Part shown: piece after piece, positions 1 through 9,720 of the stretch | How positions within the stretch are numbered: position 1 is the stretch's first letter | Layout: each line of letters begins with the position of its first letter | From: JAVBMV01 sp031552145 | GTDB taxonomy: Bacteria; Myxococcota; Myxococcia; Myxococcales; UBA5297 | Direction: 5' to 3' | DNA: 64,000 nucleotides | NCBI GenBank assembly: GCA_031552145.1 | Contig: JAVBMV010000002.1 | Location: 1-64,000 of the forward strand | The notes under the pieces: generated by a model | Told to the model about the DNA's origin: nothing | What the model saw: only the letters and a program-made list of their open reading frames with translations | Database searches by the model: none | Program-made: the position numbers and the translations under genes

Positions 1-74
1 AACACGGTCGTTAAGCCCTCCAGAGCCGATGGTACTGCACGGGAAACCGTGTGGGAGAGTAGGTCGCTGCCGGA
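1..74 (+). rRNA. rrf: 5S ribosomal RNA, 3' part only
   Basis: This is the 3' half of a 5S rRNA gene that begins before the window. The sequence GATGGTACTGCACGGG followed by GTGTGGGAGAGTAGGTC is the characteristic bacterial 5S helix IV/V region, and the final CTGCCGG is the strand that closes helix I. A strong terminator follows within ten bases, so the 5S gene ends an rRNA operon read on the plus strand. The exact mature end is uncertain by a few bases. Confidence 0.9.
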
Positions 75-82
75 TCCTTCTT

Positions 83-124
83 GAAACGCCCCGTACTCTC
101 CCTAGAGTCCGGGGCGTTTCCCTT
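83..124 (+). terminator. rRNA operon intrinsic terminator
   Basis: A perfect 10-bp stem (GAAACGCCCC at 83-92 with GGGGCGTTTC at 111-120) holds a smaller inner stem (ACTCT/AGAGT). It is followed by CCTTTT. It sits just after the 5S gene and before the SIMPL-domain gene. Confidence 0.9.
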
Positions 125-155
125 TTAACCTCGATGTTTCCAAAAGGAGATCTCC

Positions 156-890
156 ATGCGTTCTCTCGTAGCCCTCCCTCTCTTTGCCTTCTCCCTTGGC
201 TCCTCCAGCGCCCTGGCGCAACAGGCGCCAATGCGCCCAGTGCCAGCGGTCCACGCCAATGCCTCTTTCGAGGTACGCGCCGCGCCCGACACCGCCATCG
301 TCCGGCTCGGTGTCTGGGCCGAGGCGGCCGACGCAAAGCCGGCGCAGCGGGAGACCTCGGAGAGCATGGCCAAGATCACCCAGGCGATTCGCGCGCAGGG
401 CGTCCCGGCCGACGCCATCACGACCGAGCGCATGGAACTGCAGCCCGTCTACGACTACAGGCAGAACGAACGCCCCCGCATCATCGGGTACCGATCATCG
501 CTGACGTTGCGCGTAGAGGTGGCGCTGGGTTCGCCTGCCCAGGGCGAGCGCGCCGGCAAAGTCGTGGCCGCCGCGGTGGAGAAGGGATGCAACGAGATCC
601 AGGGGATCGAGTTCGTCTTGAAGGAGGATGAGCCGGTGCGGCTGAAGGCCTTTGAAGGCGCGGCGCGCAAAGCGCGCGAGCGGGCGCAGGTCCTGGCGAA
701 GTCGATGGGCGTGCAACTTGGAGCGCTGCTCGAGGTTGGTCAGGGCGGCGACACGGTGCGGCCACCGCAGCCGGTCTTCATGGAGGCCCGGGCGATGAAG
801 GCAGATATGGGCGCCTCGGTGCCGGTCTCCACTGGAGAGCTAACTATCACGGCGACGGTCAACGTCTCCTTCGCCATTTCGGGGCAATAG
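156..890 (+). CDS. SIMPL (DUF541) domain secreted protein
   Basis: This is a 244-residue protein with a Sec signal peptide (about residues 1-22, cleavage after SALA). The rest is one SIMPL/DUF541 domain: it opens with a conserved A-x-A-S-F-E-V stretch followed by APDTAIVRLGV, has the middle TTERMELQPVYDY segment, and ends with the I-T-A-T-V-N-V-S-F strand typical of the family. The family forms periplasmic or surface oligomers and has been linked to oxidative-stress tolerance and signalling; the molecular role is unclear. A good Shine-Dalgarno (AAGGAG) lies eight bases before the ATG. The gene stands alone between the rRNA terminator and a hairpin at 916-940. Confidence 0.9.
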   Translation: MRSLVALPLFAFSLGSSSALAQQAPMRPVPAVHANASFEVRAAPDTAIVRLGVWAEAADAKPAQRETSESMAKITQAIRAQGVPADAITTERMELQPVYDYRQNERPRIIGYRSSLTLRVEVALGSPAQGERAGKVVAAAVEKGCNEIQGIEFVLKEDEPVRLKAFEGAARKARERAQVLAKSMGVQLGALLEVGQGGDTVRPPQPVFMEARAMKADMGASVPVSTGELTITATVNVSFAISGQ

Positions 891-915
891 GACATCGAAA
901 GAGACGAAAAATGAA

Positions 916-940
916 GGGCGGCGAGGAGTGCTCGCCGCCC
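916..940. terminator. bidirectional intrinsic terminator
   Basis: A perfect 10-bp GC-rich stem (GGGCGGCGAG / CTCGCCGCCC) with a five-base loop lies between two converging genes. Read on the minus strand it is followed by TTCATTTTT, so it most clearly ends the lipoprotein gene at 974-1924. On the plus strand the T-run is weak. Confidence 0.75.
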
Positions 941-973
941 AACTCTTCACAGTCTATTCCATCACCGCACTGC

Positions 974-1924
974 TCAGCCCGAGCAGGCGCCGATCCAGCC
1001 GATGAGCGAGGCGCAGCTCAGCCCGCTGGGGCAGGTGTTCGTCTTTCGCGTATCGCAAAGTTGAAAGCAGAGGTTCGCCCCGCCCGCCCCGGTCATACAG
1101 GAGAGTCCGGGCTCACAGTCGTTCGGCTTGGAGCACGTCGCGCCGAACGTCTTCTTCCCCGCGGGCATGCACTCGAGGAACTGATCGCTGTTGAAGTAGC
1201 AGCCGTCGCTGCCCTCTTCGCAGCTCTGCGCGATGGGATCGCAGGTGAGCGGAAAACAGAGCGCCGGCACGCCCGGCATCGTCGTAAAGCAGACTCCATC
1301 GTCGGCGCAGGATGGGTTGGCGATGTCGCAGAACTCCATGCAGGCGATGCCCGATCCCACTCGCCCCATGCACTCCATGCCGGCCTTGCACTCGGCGCCA
1401 TAGCTGCAGGGCTCGGCTACCCCCGCCGCACCCGCCGGGCCGCAGCGGACCTTGCCATCGGGGAAGTTGTAGCAGCCGTCGCCCGCCTCGCACTCCGTCG
1501 GGTCGAGAGGATCGCAGACGGCGCCGACGCAGACGCCCTCCGATGCGCCGCTGCCGGTCGGGTCTAGGCACTTGTCTGTGCCGGGGCAGTCCTGCTCCGC
1601 GATCGAGCAGATCTGGAGACATCCCGCGACCTGCACGCACTGGAAACCATCGTCGCACTCGCTCTTCGACGCGCAGGGGAAGCCGCGGCGACCTTCGACG
1701 CACTCGTTGCTCTCCTCGTCACAGCTCTTGCGGTCGGCTTGGCAGATGGCGGCTCCGCAGTCGACCGTTCGACCTCCTTCGGTGATCGAGCCGCAGATGC
1801 GTCCCTTTTCCGCCGCGCGCGCGCAGAACTCGGCATCTGTTGTAGAGGAGCCCTCCTTTTCGGAACAGGCCGCGGCGAGAGAGAGGAGGAGAAGGGGGAC
1901 GAAACGCAGTCGGATGGAACGCAT
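974..1924 (-). CDS. Cys-rich secreted lipoprotein
   Basis: This 316-residue protein has a lipoprotein signal peptide (MRSIRLRFVPLLLLSLAAAC), with the lipobox LAAC giving a lipidated Cys. It contains 39 cysteines, many in C-x(4-8)-C patterns such as CKAGMECMG and CEPGLSCM. This resembles the disulphide-rich surface proteins common in Myxococcota. The ATG at 1924 is chosen because it starts the signal peptide and has GGAG just upstream; the reading frame is open further upstream but without signal-like sequence. It lies 79 bases after the giant lipoprotein gene on the same strand, so it may be the last gene of that operon. I do not recognise a specific family. Confidence 0.8.
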   Translation of the reverse strand: MRSIRLRFVPLLLLSLAAACSEKEGSSTTDAEFCARAAEKGRICGSITEGGRTVDCGAAICQADRKSCDEESNECVEGRRGFPCASKSECDDGFQCVQVAGCLQICSIAEQDCPGTDKCLDPTGSGASEGVCVGAVCDPLDPTECEAGDGCYNFPDGKVRCGPAGAAGVAEPCSYGAECKAGMECMGRVGSGIACMEFCDIANPSCADDGVCFTTMPGVPALCFPLTCDPIAQSCEEGSDGCYFNSDQFLECMPAGKKTFGATCSKPNDCEPGLSCMTGAGGANLCFQLCDTRKTNTCPSGLSCASLIGWIGACSG

Positions 1925-2003
1925 GGAGAGCTCCGAAGAGATGGGGGTGAGGGGTTGGATCATTGCGTGAGGGTGAGTGTGAAGGGGGCGGGTCACCCCC
2001 TCG

Positions 2004-5000
2004 TCAGATGGGGTCGGTGACACTTATTCGCAGCTCGATCCCGGAGGTATTCGCTCCGCCAGAGAGCGCGTCGACGAAGAGGAAATAGGTGCCTAGGAGG
2101 TTCGGGTAGTGCAGCGAGTTGGGCGGGCCCCACTCGGCGCTCGAGCAGCCCATTTCGCCCTGCGCCGAGGAGTGGCCGCAGTCGCTCCGCAGGTAGATGG
2201 CGCCATCGAATCCGCCCCAGGGGCCGAAGCCGCCGTTCCAGCCGGTGATGTCGACGAGATCTATCTTCACGTCCATCGGCGTGGCGAAGGAGAGCATGTA
2301 GATGGCCTCGGGGCCGTTCGTATAGCGGCAAGAAGCAGAGGCGATGCTCGTGCGCGATGCAAAGTCTGCCGGGAAAGGCACGGTGTGGAGCCCCTTGCCG
2401 AGGGAGAGCGCCGAGGATAGACAGCTTGCCGTGATGGGTGGTGAATCCCAGGAGGAGTCGAGTGTTGCCTTCAGCTCGAACGCGCGCGCGTCTCCAGCGC
2501 GGGTCGAGTCGACCCATAGATACCAGGTCCCTTCGGGCAGGTAGGGGACTTCGAGGATTGCGGAGGGGCTCGGGTAACGGGCTTCCGCCACTCTGCAGCC
2601 GTTGGCGCCAAAGCTGTTTGAGCTGCAAGAGCTGGTGAGGTAGAGCGCGACCTCGGTGCTCTGGCCGCTCGTCAGCATCGCCGTGAAGTAGCGCGGCGTC
2701 GAGGCCTCGACGTTGAAGGTGTAGACCATGTCGGGACCGGGCATGGAGGCGCAATCTCCGGTGCCATCATCGTGCGCGGGGCCGAGGTGAGGCGCTGGCG
2801 TCGAGCTGGTGTTGACCACGGCCGTCAAGGGCCAGCCAGAGAAGAGGAGTGGCTCCGCGTTGTCGCATTGGTCGTTCGATGGCGTTGGGAGCGGCGCGGA
2901 GGCGACCAGATCGAGCCAGAAGGTGCCCAGGGGGCCCGTCTCGAAGGCATCCACCCAGATGAAGTAGGTGCCGGCCTCGAGCGCCGCCAGGTCAAGAGAG
3001 GCCTCGCTGTGCGAATCCCTGCCAGCGCATGCCTCGGGTGTCACCTCGCCCACGTCGTCGCAGTGGGAGCGCACGTAGAGCGCTGGCGAGAAGCCGTCGG
3101 TGAGGACGCGCGCTCGCAGGCGACTCGTTGCGCCGAGCGTGAACTGGAAGACGCGATCGGGGCCGGGCATCTCGGCCGCGCAGCTTCCGCGGGTATCGTT
3201 GTTGGCTTCCTCGACGCGCCCCGAGGTCCAGGCCGATCCGTTGACGAAGGAGAGGCGTGCCGAATCGGGGAAGGGCTCGGCGCAGCGGTCATTCGCCGGG
3301 GGCGGTGCGATCGGGACCACGACGGCGTCGAGGTGGAAGGTGCCGCGGGCGTAGGCGCTCTGCGAATCGACGAAGAGGTAGTAGCGCTGAAGGGCTGGCG
3401 AGTCGTCCGTGCGGAAGGTGAGTGAGAGCTGGCGAGCATAGGGTTCGGAAGGTGCCGCGCAGATGACCTCGCTCTCCGCGTCGCAGGCTCGCCGCACATA
3501 GAGGAAGGGCGCGAAATCCGCCCCCTCCGCGGCGAGACTGAGAGAGACGCGGCGATTCGCCTCGAGATCCATCGCGTAGACCAGCTCTGGTCCGGCAGAG
3601 AGGAGATCGGTCCAGGGGATCGAGCACGAGCCCGTGGAGTTTCCGCGCCCTGTTGCGATCTCTATTCCGTTCAGCGCTGCCCGTCCCAGGGTGTTGAAGG
3701 AGAGATGCTGGGTCGGCGCGACCTCGTCGCACTGGGCGTTTTCCGCAGGCGAGAAGGGTGCTTCGGCCGTGAGCACGAGCGAGAAAGCGTCGACCGAATC
3801 GGCGTCGGGCGCATCGACGAAGAGGTACCACGTGCCCGCCGGAAGCGAAGGCAAGAAGAGATGCGCGCGCTGGTTCTCGCCGACCACGCAGCCCAACTCG
3901 TTCTCCGGCTCCGAGCTGGCGCAAGAGGGGCCGCGCAGGTAGAGCGTTGGATTATTGAAGCCGTAGGAATAGGGATTGCGAAGCGCGAGGTCGGCGGTAA
4001 TCGCCTGCGCCGACTCGAGATGGAACTGGTAGATCACCTCGGGCCCCGAGGCCGTAAGCGCGCCTTGACAGCTCCCGGAGGCGTCGTTGGCCAGTGTCTG
4101 CCCCGTAGGTGCGAGCGTTCCGCCGATGAAGAGCGGCGCGCCGGGCACGAGCGTGCCGAACGGCCTTGCGTCGGCCATCGCGCAGGTATCTGGCTCTTGA
4201 ACCACTGGCCGGCTAACCACGTCGAGCGCAAAGGGCTCGTCCGCGGAACCCGCGATGGCATCGACCCAGAGGTAGAAGATAGCTGGCGATGAGACCGAGG
4301 CGCTCCCGGTCAGTTCTGCGCTCAAGAGGGCGGGGCTTCCCTGGAGCGGGGCGTTGTTGCAGGTGACCGAAGAGAAGGGATCGCCGCAGCCACGCTGCAG
4401 GTCGAGGCTCAGGCCGAGGGTGGCGCCCGGCCCATTCGTTGGTGTCGCGAGAATGTCGACGACTACCGGCAGTGACGTAAAGGCGAGCGTGAAGACGCGG
4501 TCGACCTGCGAGGAATAGGGAGAGCAGCTGGTGGAACCGCCGTCGATTGCCCCATCGAAGTCGGTCATCAAATGGCCGTTCCCGTTAACGTCCAGGGGAA
4601 GGGCGATGGCTTCATTGCACGGGGTGTGCTCCGGCGGCTGGCCGCCGTTCGGCACGATATCGACGCTCCCGGTGAGCATCCCGCTCGTCCACATGGCTCG
4701 CGAGTCGACGATGATCCAGTAGGTCTTTGCAGTGACGCCAGGGATGCGCACGGTCGCGCCGCTCCAAGAAGCGTTGCAGACCTGTGCCTCACCGCTGTCG
4801 CACCCCGCCGAGCGGACGATGAGGGTCGTTGCCTGGGACCATTCGAAGGCAGCAGTGACGAGCAGATCCTTGGAGGCTGAGGCTTGAGTCGAAGTGACCT
4901 CGATCTGCCAGACCGCATCCGGGCCCGGACTCGACGAGGCGCCGCCGCAATTGATGTCAAAGATGGAGGAGGTGCCGTCAAGTTTGGCCGAGAACTCGGC

Positions 5001-8000
5001 ATGATCACTTGCGTCAAAGGTTAGTGATGGCGCCAAGGCGCAATCGTTGGTGACGGGCTGGCCGGTTGTGATCTCGACCGAGTAGTCATCACCGCCGGCA
5101 GCGAGGCCGTCGATGAAGAGGAAATAGCCGGGCGCCGACGCGAGGGAGAGCTTGGCGACCGCCGCGCTGCGCCCGAGGTCATCGCGATACTCCCACGAGC
5201 CGCAGGCCACCTCGGACGTGGCATCGCCGCAGTCAGTGCGCAGATAGACGACGGGGAGGAAGCCTGGATTGGCGGAAGCGCCGGGAGTCACCTCGATGTT
5301 GAGCGAGACCTCTCGTCCCTGTTCAATCTCTATGAAGTAGATCGCCTCGCCGCCCTTCGCCTCGCCGCAGCCTCCTTCAAAGGTGGAGGCGGGCGCCATG
5401 CGTGTCGAATCCACGAACGAGGTGCCGCTGCCGCCGAGCGTGATGTGGGGGATGGTGGCGTCGCAGGTCGATGCCGCCGGAGGGGAGGGGGGCTCGGAGA
5501 TGTCGATCGTCAGCTCGAAGTCGCCCGCGAGCGGCCGATTCGAGTCGACCCACAGGAAGATAGTGCCCGCCTCGGCGACGTTCATCTCGAGGAAGGCCGG
5601 TCCCCCGCGCGGGGCCTGGCTCGCGCCGAGAAGCGCCTCGGTGGCCGCGGAGTCGCAGATCGAGCGCGCGTAGAGTACGGCACGCCCGGTATCGTCCGCG
5701 AACTCCAGCTTCGCGGAGAGGTGCATCGGCGCGTCGAGCGAGAGCGCGTAGACCAGGTCGGGACCGTCACCGTAGACGCGATCCAGGCTGGGGAAATAGC
5801 TAGAGGCGTTGTTGCTCGCCGAGCGCGTGCTCTCCCGGAAGACCACGCTTTGCGTCGCGGAGAGGCTCAGGTCGACGGGCTTCGCGTAGAGGCAGTTGTC
5901 CGGGAGCGACGCTTCGGGGGCTATGGAGACTTCGAGCGAGAAGGGTCCGGAGCTCCGATCGACCCCGTCGACCACCACGAACCAGAGCCCGCTCTCGACG
6001 TGGGCGGAGACGGTCGCCAGGCCCGATATGGCGTTGGCGCAGGCGAGGTTGGGGCCGAGCTCGCCCGGCAGGCCAGAGCAGTCGCCGCGCGTCAAATAGA
6101 GGGCTGGCTGGAAAGAGACAGGCGCATTGGCTGCGCGGACGACCGTGGCGGTCAGCCGGCTAGGGCCGAGCGCGCTCACCGAATAGACGAGATCTCCGCC
6201 ATTGTGTGGGGCGCCGTCGCTCGTACAGGAGCCGACATAGTTGTCGTTCGCGTTGTCCGTCGAGTCGCGATCGACGCGCACGGTCCCCTCGGCGACCCCA
6301 AAGAGGAGCGGCTTGGCCGCGGCACATAGATCATGTGGATCGGGATCTCCGTAGGGAGTGACGCGCACCGAGAGTTCGAAGGCGCCCTCGTTGAAGTAGG
6401 AGGCCGAGTCGACCACGATGTAGACGAGCCCGCTCTGCTTGCGTACGTCGAGGACGAGCGGCGTGTGGAGGTACTTCGAGGCCTCGCAGTCGAGCTGGGT
6501 CTCGTCGCCGCACCCCGTGCGGATCGAGAGGCGCGGGAGGAGCGCCGAGCCGCTCTTGGGATTCAACCGGATGTGCAGATTCGAGAGCTCCGGCAACATG
6601 ATCGAGTAATAGAGATCGCCACCGACTGCCTCGTGGCCGCAGATGGCTTCGAGCTGGCTCGACCCGAGGATGGTGTTGCCCTGAATCACCGTCCCGTCCG
6701 AGGTAGCCGGCAGCGGGATGGCGCCGGCGCAGAGATCGTTCTGTTCGATGGCCGATGGCGTGAGCGTGAGATCGAGCATGAAGGGACCATCGGAGAGGCT
6801 GCCGTTGTAAAGCCCGTCGACCCACACAAACCAAGTAGAGCCACGCGGCAGCTTCCGGCTGGTGATCGTGATCGCCTGGCCGTCGCCCTCCCCCAGGGCG
6901 CATTCGCGCCCGCTCGGCTCGAAGGCATCGGCGCAATCGGCGCGCAGCGACAGGTTGGGAATGAAGGGCCAGCCCTCGAGCGGGGTCAGCTTCGCCGTGA
7001 GATCCATGAGCGGCGCGCTGGCGGTCTCCGGGACGACCAGCCTCCAGACCAGCTCGCGGGTAGATTGAAAATCTTCGTTGTTGCACTTGGAGATCTGCTG
7101 GTTGAAGTTGCCGACCTGCGTCGTCGAGACGACGTGAGCCTTGAGCGGCGTGCCCGAGAAGCTCAAGAGCTCGGCTTCGTCGCAGGTGAAGTTTTCGATC
7201 GGGAGGGGGAAGAGCGAGACCTCCAGGGAGAACGCGCCCTCCGTGCCATCGACTCCGTCGACGGCGATGAACCAACGCCCCTCATCGATCGAGCTAGCGG
7301 CGAAGCCATAGAGGACCGAGGCCTCCGCTGGCGCGCCCTGCGCGCAGTCCCGCGTCAGCGTGACCATGGGGCGCAGCGAAGGATTTCCCTTGGGCCGAAC
7401 GGTGACCGAGAAGCCCGAACGTTGGGGCGCGACGAAGGTATAGAAGACATCGCCGCTCGAGTGGGTCGTCCCCGCGGCCGCGTATTCGTCTCCTGAGAAG
7501 CGCGTCGTCTCGTCGGGGAGCAGGATGGTCCAGGTGGGCGCCGCGGGCTCGAGCAGCGTCGCCGAAGCGAGCGAACAGAGATCGTTCGCGGGCGGCTCCC
7601 CTCGCGCCGGCGCGGAGACTTGGAGGCGGAAGGGCCCCTCCGTGTTGCGCAAGATGTATTCGTTGTTCGTCTCGTAGAGGCTGTCGACGACGAGGCTGTA
7701 GGTAGGCGCGCTCGCGCGGAAGAGGTACTCGTCGATGTTGACAGAGCCAGCGCCGCCGCCCGCGCAGAGGAGCTCGGCGCCGTGGGCGCATTGCTCGCGC
7801 AGGACGAGGACGGGAGAGGAGCGCGCATCGTCGGCCTTCAATACGATATGGAGGTCCCGACCTATGGTGCCTTCGGGCATCTTGATCTGAAAGACGACGT
7901 CGCCGCGGTCCTTGCCGCCGGAACACGAGGCGGCGAAGCTGCTGTTCGAGAACCGAGTATCGCCCGTGAACTCTCGGGGCGTTCCGGGATCCACCGAGAG

Positions 8001-9701
8001 ATCGATCAGGGTCCCTGGACACTCGGCATTGAGGACGGGCTCGCCGAAGAGCACCTGCAACTCGAAGACACCGTCCGCCGTGCCGAAGGCTCGGCCGATG
8101 CGTAGAAGGTAGGCCTCTTCTGGCTCGAGCATTGGGATGGCCAGCTTGACGGGCTCGAAGGGGTTGGCATGAAGGGCGCTCTCGCAGAGCGCGTCGTCAT
8201 AGGTCTCGCGCTCACAGCTTTCGGGAAAGAGGGCGAGTGTTGGGACGAACTCTTTGGTCTTGGAGATGACCGTAATGAGCGCGGAGCTCTGCTGCCCGGT
8301 GGTCAAGCGGTAATAGACACTCCCGCCTTCAATCTCGCAGGGCCCCTGCGCGGAGGAGGCAGCGGCGACGGTGGCGCCCACCAGTTGAATCACGTTCTCT
8401 TCGTTTGGAGGGGGAAGGTCGCTCGCCGCGGCGCAGGCTTCGTTCCGAGGGCGCTCCCAAGGGTGGAGCAGCGCAGAGAGGGTGAGCCAGCCGCTACCCT
8501 CCGCGCCACCTTGGCTCGACTGACTGTCGATCCAGAGGTACCAGTTGCCCGCGGGTAGGAGCGGCACTTCGATCGTCGCCGCCTGATCCACGGCGAGTGC
8601 CCGGTGACAGCCGTTGAGCCCGCCAAACTGCGTCTGAGGGTCGGCGCAGTCGGAGAGCAGGTAGAGCACTGGCCTGACCTCTGGCATGGAGGGCGCGGCG
8701 ATCGCACGGAAGTAGCTTGGCGTCGTCGTCTCGAAGTGGAAGACGACGTCGCGCCCATCACCGCAGGTGCCCAGAGCCATGCTCCCGCGGCTGTCATCCG
8801 CGGCGAGAGAGGTGTCGACGTCGACGATCGCGAGCTCGCCGCCGAAGCGCAGCTCCTTCGCGCCAGAGCAGGAGTCGTTGGACGGCGGGCGGGCGGAGCC
8901 GCAGGTTCCTTCCACGCAGTACTTCTCGTCGCCGCAGGCGCTCAGGGCGTCGCCGCAGTTGATGGAACGTAGCGTCCCGCAGTGATCCTTCGCCATGGAG
9001 GAGCCGCAGTCGAGGCCATTGGCGCCACAGACCTCCTCGTCCGGCTCCGCTGGGCAGATACACCGATTGCCGAGGCAGAGCTCGGGCTCCTGGCACTCCT
9101 TGGCAGTACACGTCACAGCCCGAGGCTCCCCGCACCGGTCGGTCGTATCGAAGGTGCCGCACTCGGCGTTGCGCTGTGCGCAGAGCGCCGCGTCATCCTC
9201 GGGGCGGCAGATACAGGTGAAGCTCGCGTCATCGCACTCCTCGGGCGCCGTGCAGCCGCACGTGACGATTCGCTCGAGGCCGCAGTTGTCGGTCGCGACG
9301 ACATCGCCGCAGCGCTGCGCGGTCCCGCTCTTCTGCCGCGCGCAGAGCGCCTCGTCCGATTCGGGCGCGCAGACGCATTTGTGCTGGTCATTGCAGCTCG
9401 TCGGGTACGGGCTTTGGGGACAGGGGCCGCACTGACCTCCGCAACCATCGTCGCCGCAGTCGTCGGGAGCGCAGGTGGGAACACAGGTGACACACTCTCC
9501 CTCGTGGCATTGTTCGGATGGGAGGCAGCACTCCTCACCACAGGGGGTCGAGGGGGAGGTACAGCCCGCGTCGGACGCTGTGTCGGTGGGTCCGGTGTCG
9601 CCGGGAACCGTTGCGATTGGGCCGTCGCTGCAGGCCGAGAGGAGGAGCGCCAACGTCGCGCCAAGGAGCCCTGGGGTGCTCATCCATCGTACGGTTCTCA
9701 T
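2004..9701 (-). CDS. giant PPC-like-repeat lipoprotein, cassette 2
   Basis: This 2,565-residue protein should be anchored in a membrane and face the periplasm or cell surface. It has a lipoprotein signal with lipobox LSAC (Cys24), then an acidic Thr/Asp-rich linker. Residues 45-280 are a Cys-rich segment with repeated units such as CGDDGCGGQCG and C-x-C-x-PEDDAALC. From about residue 282 to the end there are 16 tandem domains of roughly 143 residues. Each opens with a motif like ND-x-C-x-x-A, has a central PDLVY or GDLVY strand and a LYLR-x-x-C strand, and closes with YYLWVDS-x-x-x-x-G-x-F-x-L. This pattern resembles bacterial pre-peptidase C-terminal (PPC) beta-sandwich domains. A strong AGGAGG precedes the ATG. 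It ends the operon after sigma and FecR genes. Ligand and function are unknown. Confidence 0.85.
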   Translation of the reverse strand: MRTVRWMSTPGLLGATLALLLSACSDGPIATVPGDTGPTDTASDAGCTSPSTPCGEECCLPSEQCHEGECVTCVPTCAPDDCGDDGCGGQCGPCPQSPYPTSCNDQHKCVCAPESDEALCARQKSGTAQRCGDVVATDNCGLERIVTCGCTAPEECDDASFTCICRPEDDAALCAQRNAECGTFDTTDRCGEPRAVTCTAKECQEPELCLGNRCICPAEPDEEVCGANGLDCGSSMAKDHCGTLRSINCGDALSACGDEKYCVEGTCGSARPPSNDSCSGAKELRFGGELAIVDVDTSLAADDSRGSMALGTCGDGRDVVFHFETTTPSYFRAIAAPSMPEVRPVLYLLSDCADPQTQFGGLNGCHRALAVDQAATIEVPLLPAGNWYLWIDSQSSQGGAEGSGWLTLSALLHPWERPRNEACAAASDLPPPNEENVIQLVGATVAAASSAQGPCEIEGGSVYYRLTTGQQSSALITVISKTKEFVPTLALFPESCERETYDDALCESALHANPFEPVKLAIPMLEPEEAYLLRIGRAFGTADGVFELQVLFGEPVLNAECPGTLIDLSVDPGTPREFTGDTRFSNSSFAASCSGGKDRGDVVFQIKMPEGTIGRDLHIVLKADDARSSPVLVLREQCAHGAELLCAGGGAGSVNIDEYLFRASAPTYSLVVDSLYETNNEYILRNTEGPFRLQVSAPARGEPPANDLCSLASATLLEPAAPTWTILLPDETTRFSGDEYAAAGTTHSSGDVFYTFVAPQRSGFSVTVRPKGNPSLRPMVTLTRDCAQGAPAEASVLYGFAASSIDEGRWFIAVDGVDGTEGAFSLEVSLFPLPIENFTCDEAELLSFSGTPLKAHVVSTTQVGNFNQQISKCNNEDFQSTRELVWRLVVPETASAPLMDLTAKLTPLEGWPFIPNLSLRADCADAFEPSGRECALGEGDGQAITITSRKLPRGSTWFVWVDGLYNGSLSDGPFMLDLTLTPSAIEQNDLCAGAIPLPATSDGTVIQGNTILGSSQLEAICGHEAVGGDLYYSIMLPELSNLHIRLNPKSGSALLPRLSIRTGCGDETQLDCEASKYLHTPLVLDVRKQSGLVYIVVDSASYFNEGAFELSVRVTPYGDPDPHDLCAAAKPLLFGVAEGTVRVDRDSTDNANDNYVGSCTSDGAPHNGGDLVYSVSALGPSRLTATVVRAANAPVSFQPALYLTRGDCSGLPGELGPNLACANAISGLATVSAHVESGLWFVVVDGVDRSSGPFSLEVSIAPEASLPDNCLYAKPVDLSLSATQSVVFRESTRSASNNASSYFPSLDRVYGDGPDLVYALSLDAPMHLSAKLEFADDTGRAVLYARSICDSAATEALLGASQAPRGGPAFLEMNVAEAGTIFLWVDSNRPLAGDFELTIDISEPPSPPAASTCDATIPHITLGGSGTSFVDSTRMAPASTFEGGCGEAKGGEAIYFIEIEQGREVSLNIEVTPGASANPGFLPVVYLRTDCGDATSEVACGSWEYRDDLGRSAAVAKLSLASAPGYFLFIDGLAAGGDDYSVEITTGQPVTNDCALAPSLTFDASDHAEFSAKLDGTSSIFDINCGGASSSPGPDAVWQIEVTSTQASASKDLLVTAAFEWSQATTLIVRSAGCDSGEAQVCNASWSGATVRIPGVTAKTYWIIVDSRAMWTSGMLTGSVDIVPNGGQPPEHTPCNEAIALPLDVNGNGHLMTDFDGAIDGGSTSCSPYSSQVDRVFTLAFTSLPVVVDILATPTNGPGATLGLSLDLQRGCGDPFSSVTCNNAPLQGSPALLSAELTGSASVSSPAIFYLWVDAIAGSADEPFALDVVSRPVVQEPDTCAMADARPFGTLVPGAPLFIGGTLAPTGQTLANDASGSCQGALTASGPEVIYQFHLESAQAITADLALRNPYSYGFNNPTLYLRGPSCASSEPENELGCVVGENQRAHLFLPSLPAGTWYLFVDAPDADSVDAFSLVLTAEAPFSPAENAQCDEVAPTQHLSFNTLGRAALNGIEIATGRGNSTGSCSIPWTDLLSAGPELVYAMDLEANRRVSLSLAAEGADFAPFLYVRRACDAESEVICAAPSEPYARQLSLTFRTDDSPALQRYYLFVDSQSAYARGTFHLDAVVVPIAPPPANDRCAEPFPDSARLSFVNGSAWTSGRVEEANNDTRGSCAAEMPGPDRVFQFTLGATSRLRARVLTDGFSPALYVRSHCDDVGEVTPEACAGRDSHSEASLDLAALEAGTYFIWVDAFETGPLGTFWLDLVASAPLPTPSNDQCDNAEPLLFSGWPLTAVVNTSSTPAPHLGPAHDDGTGDCASMPGPDMVYTFNVEASTPRYFTAMLTSGQSTEVALYLTSSCSSNSFGANGCRVAEARYPSPSAILEVPYLPEGTWYLWVDSTRAGDARAFELKATLDSSWDSPPITASCLSSALSLGKGLHTVPFPADFASRTSIASASCRYTNGPEAIYMLSFATPMDVKIDLVDITGWNGGFGPWGGFDGAIYLRSDCGHSSAQGEMGCSSAEWGPPNSLHYPNLLGTYFLFVDALSGGANTSGIELRISVTDPI

Positions 9702-9720
9702 GAGATACCTCCTGCTGCGA

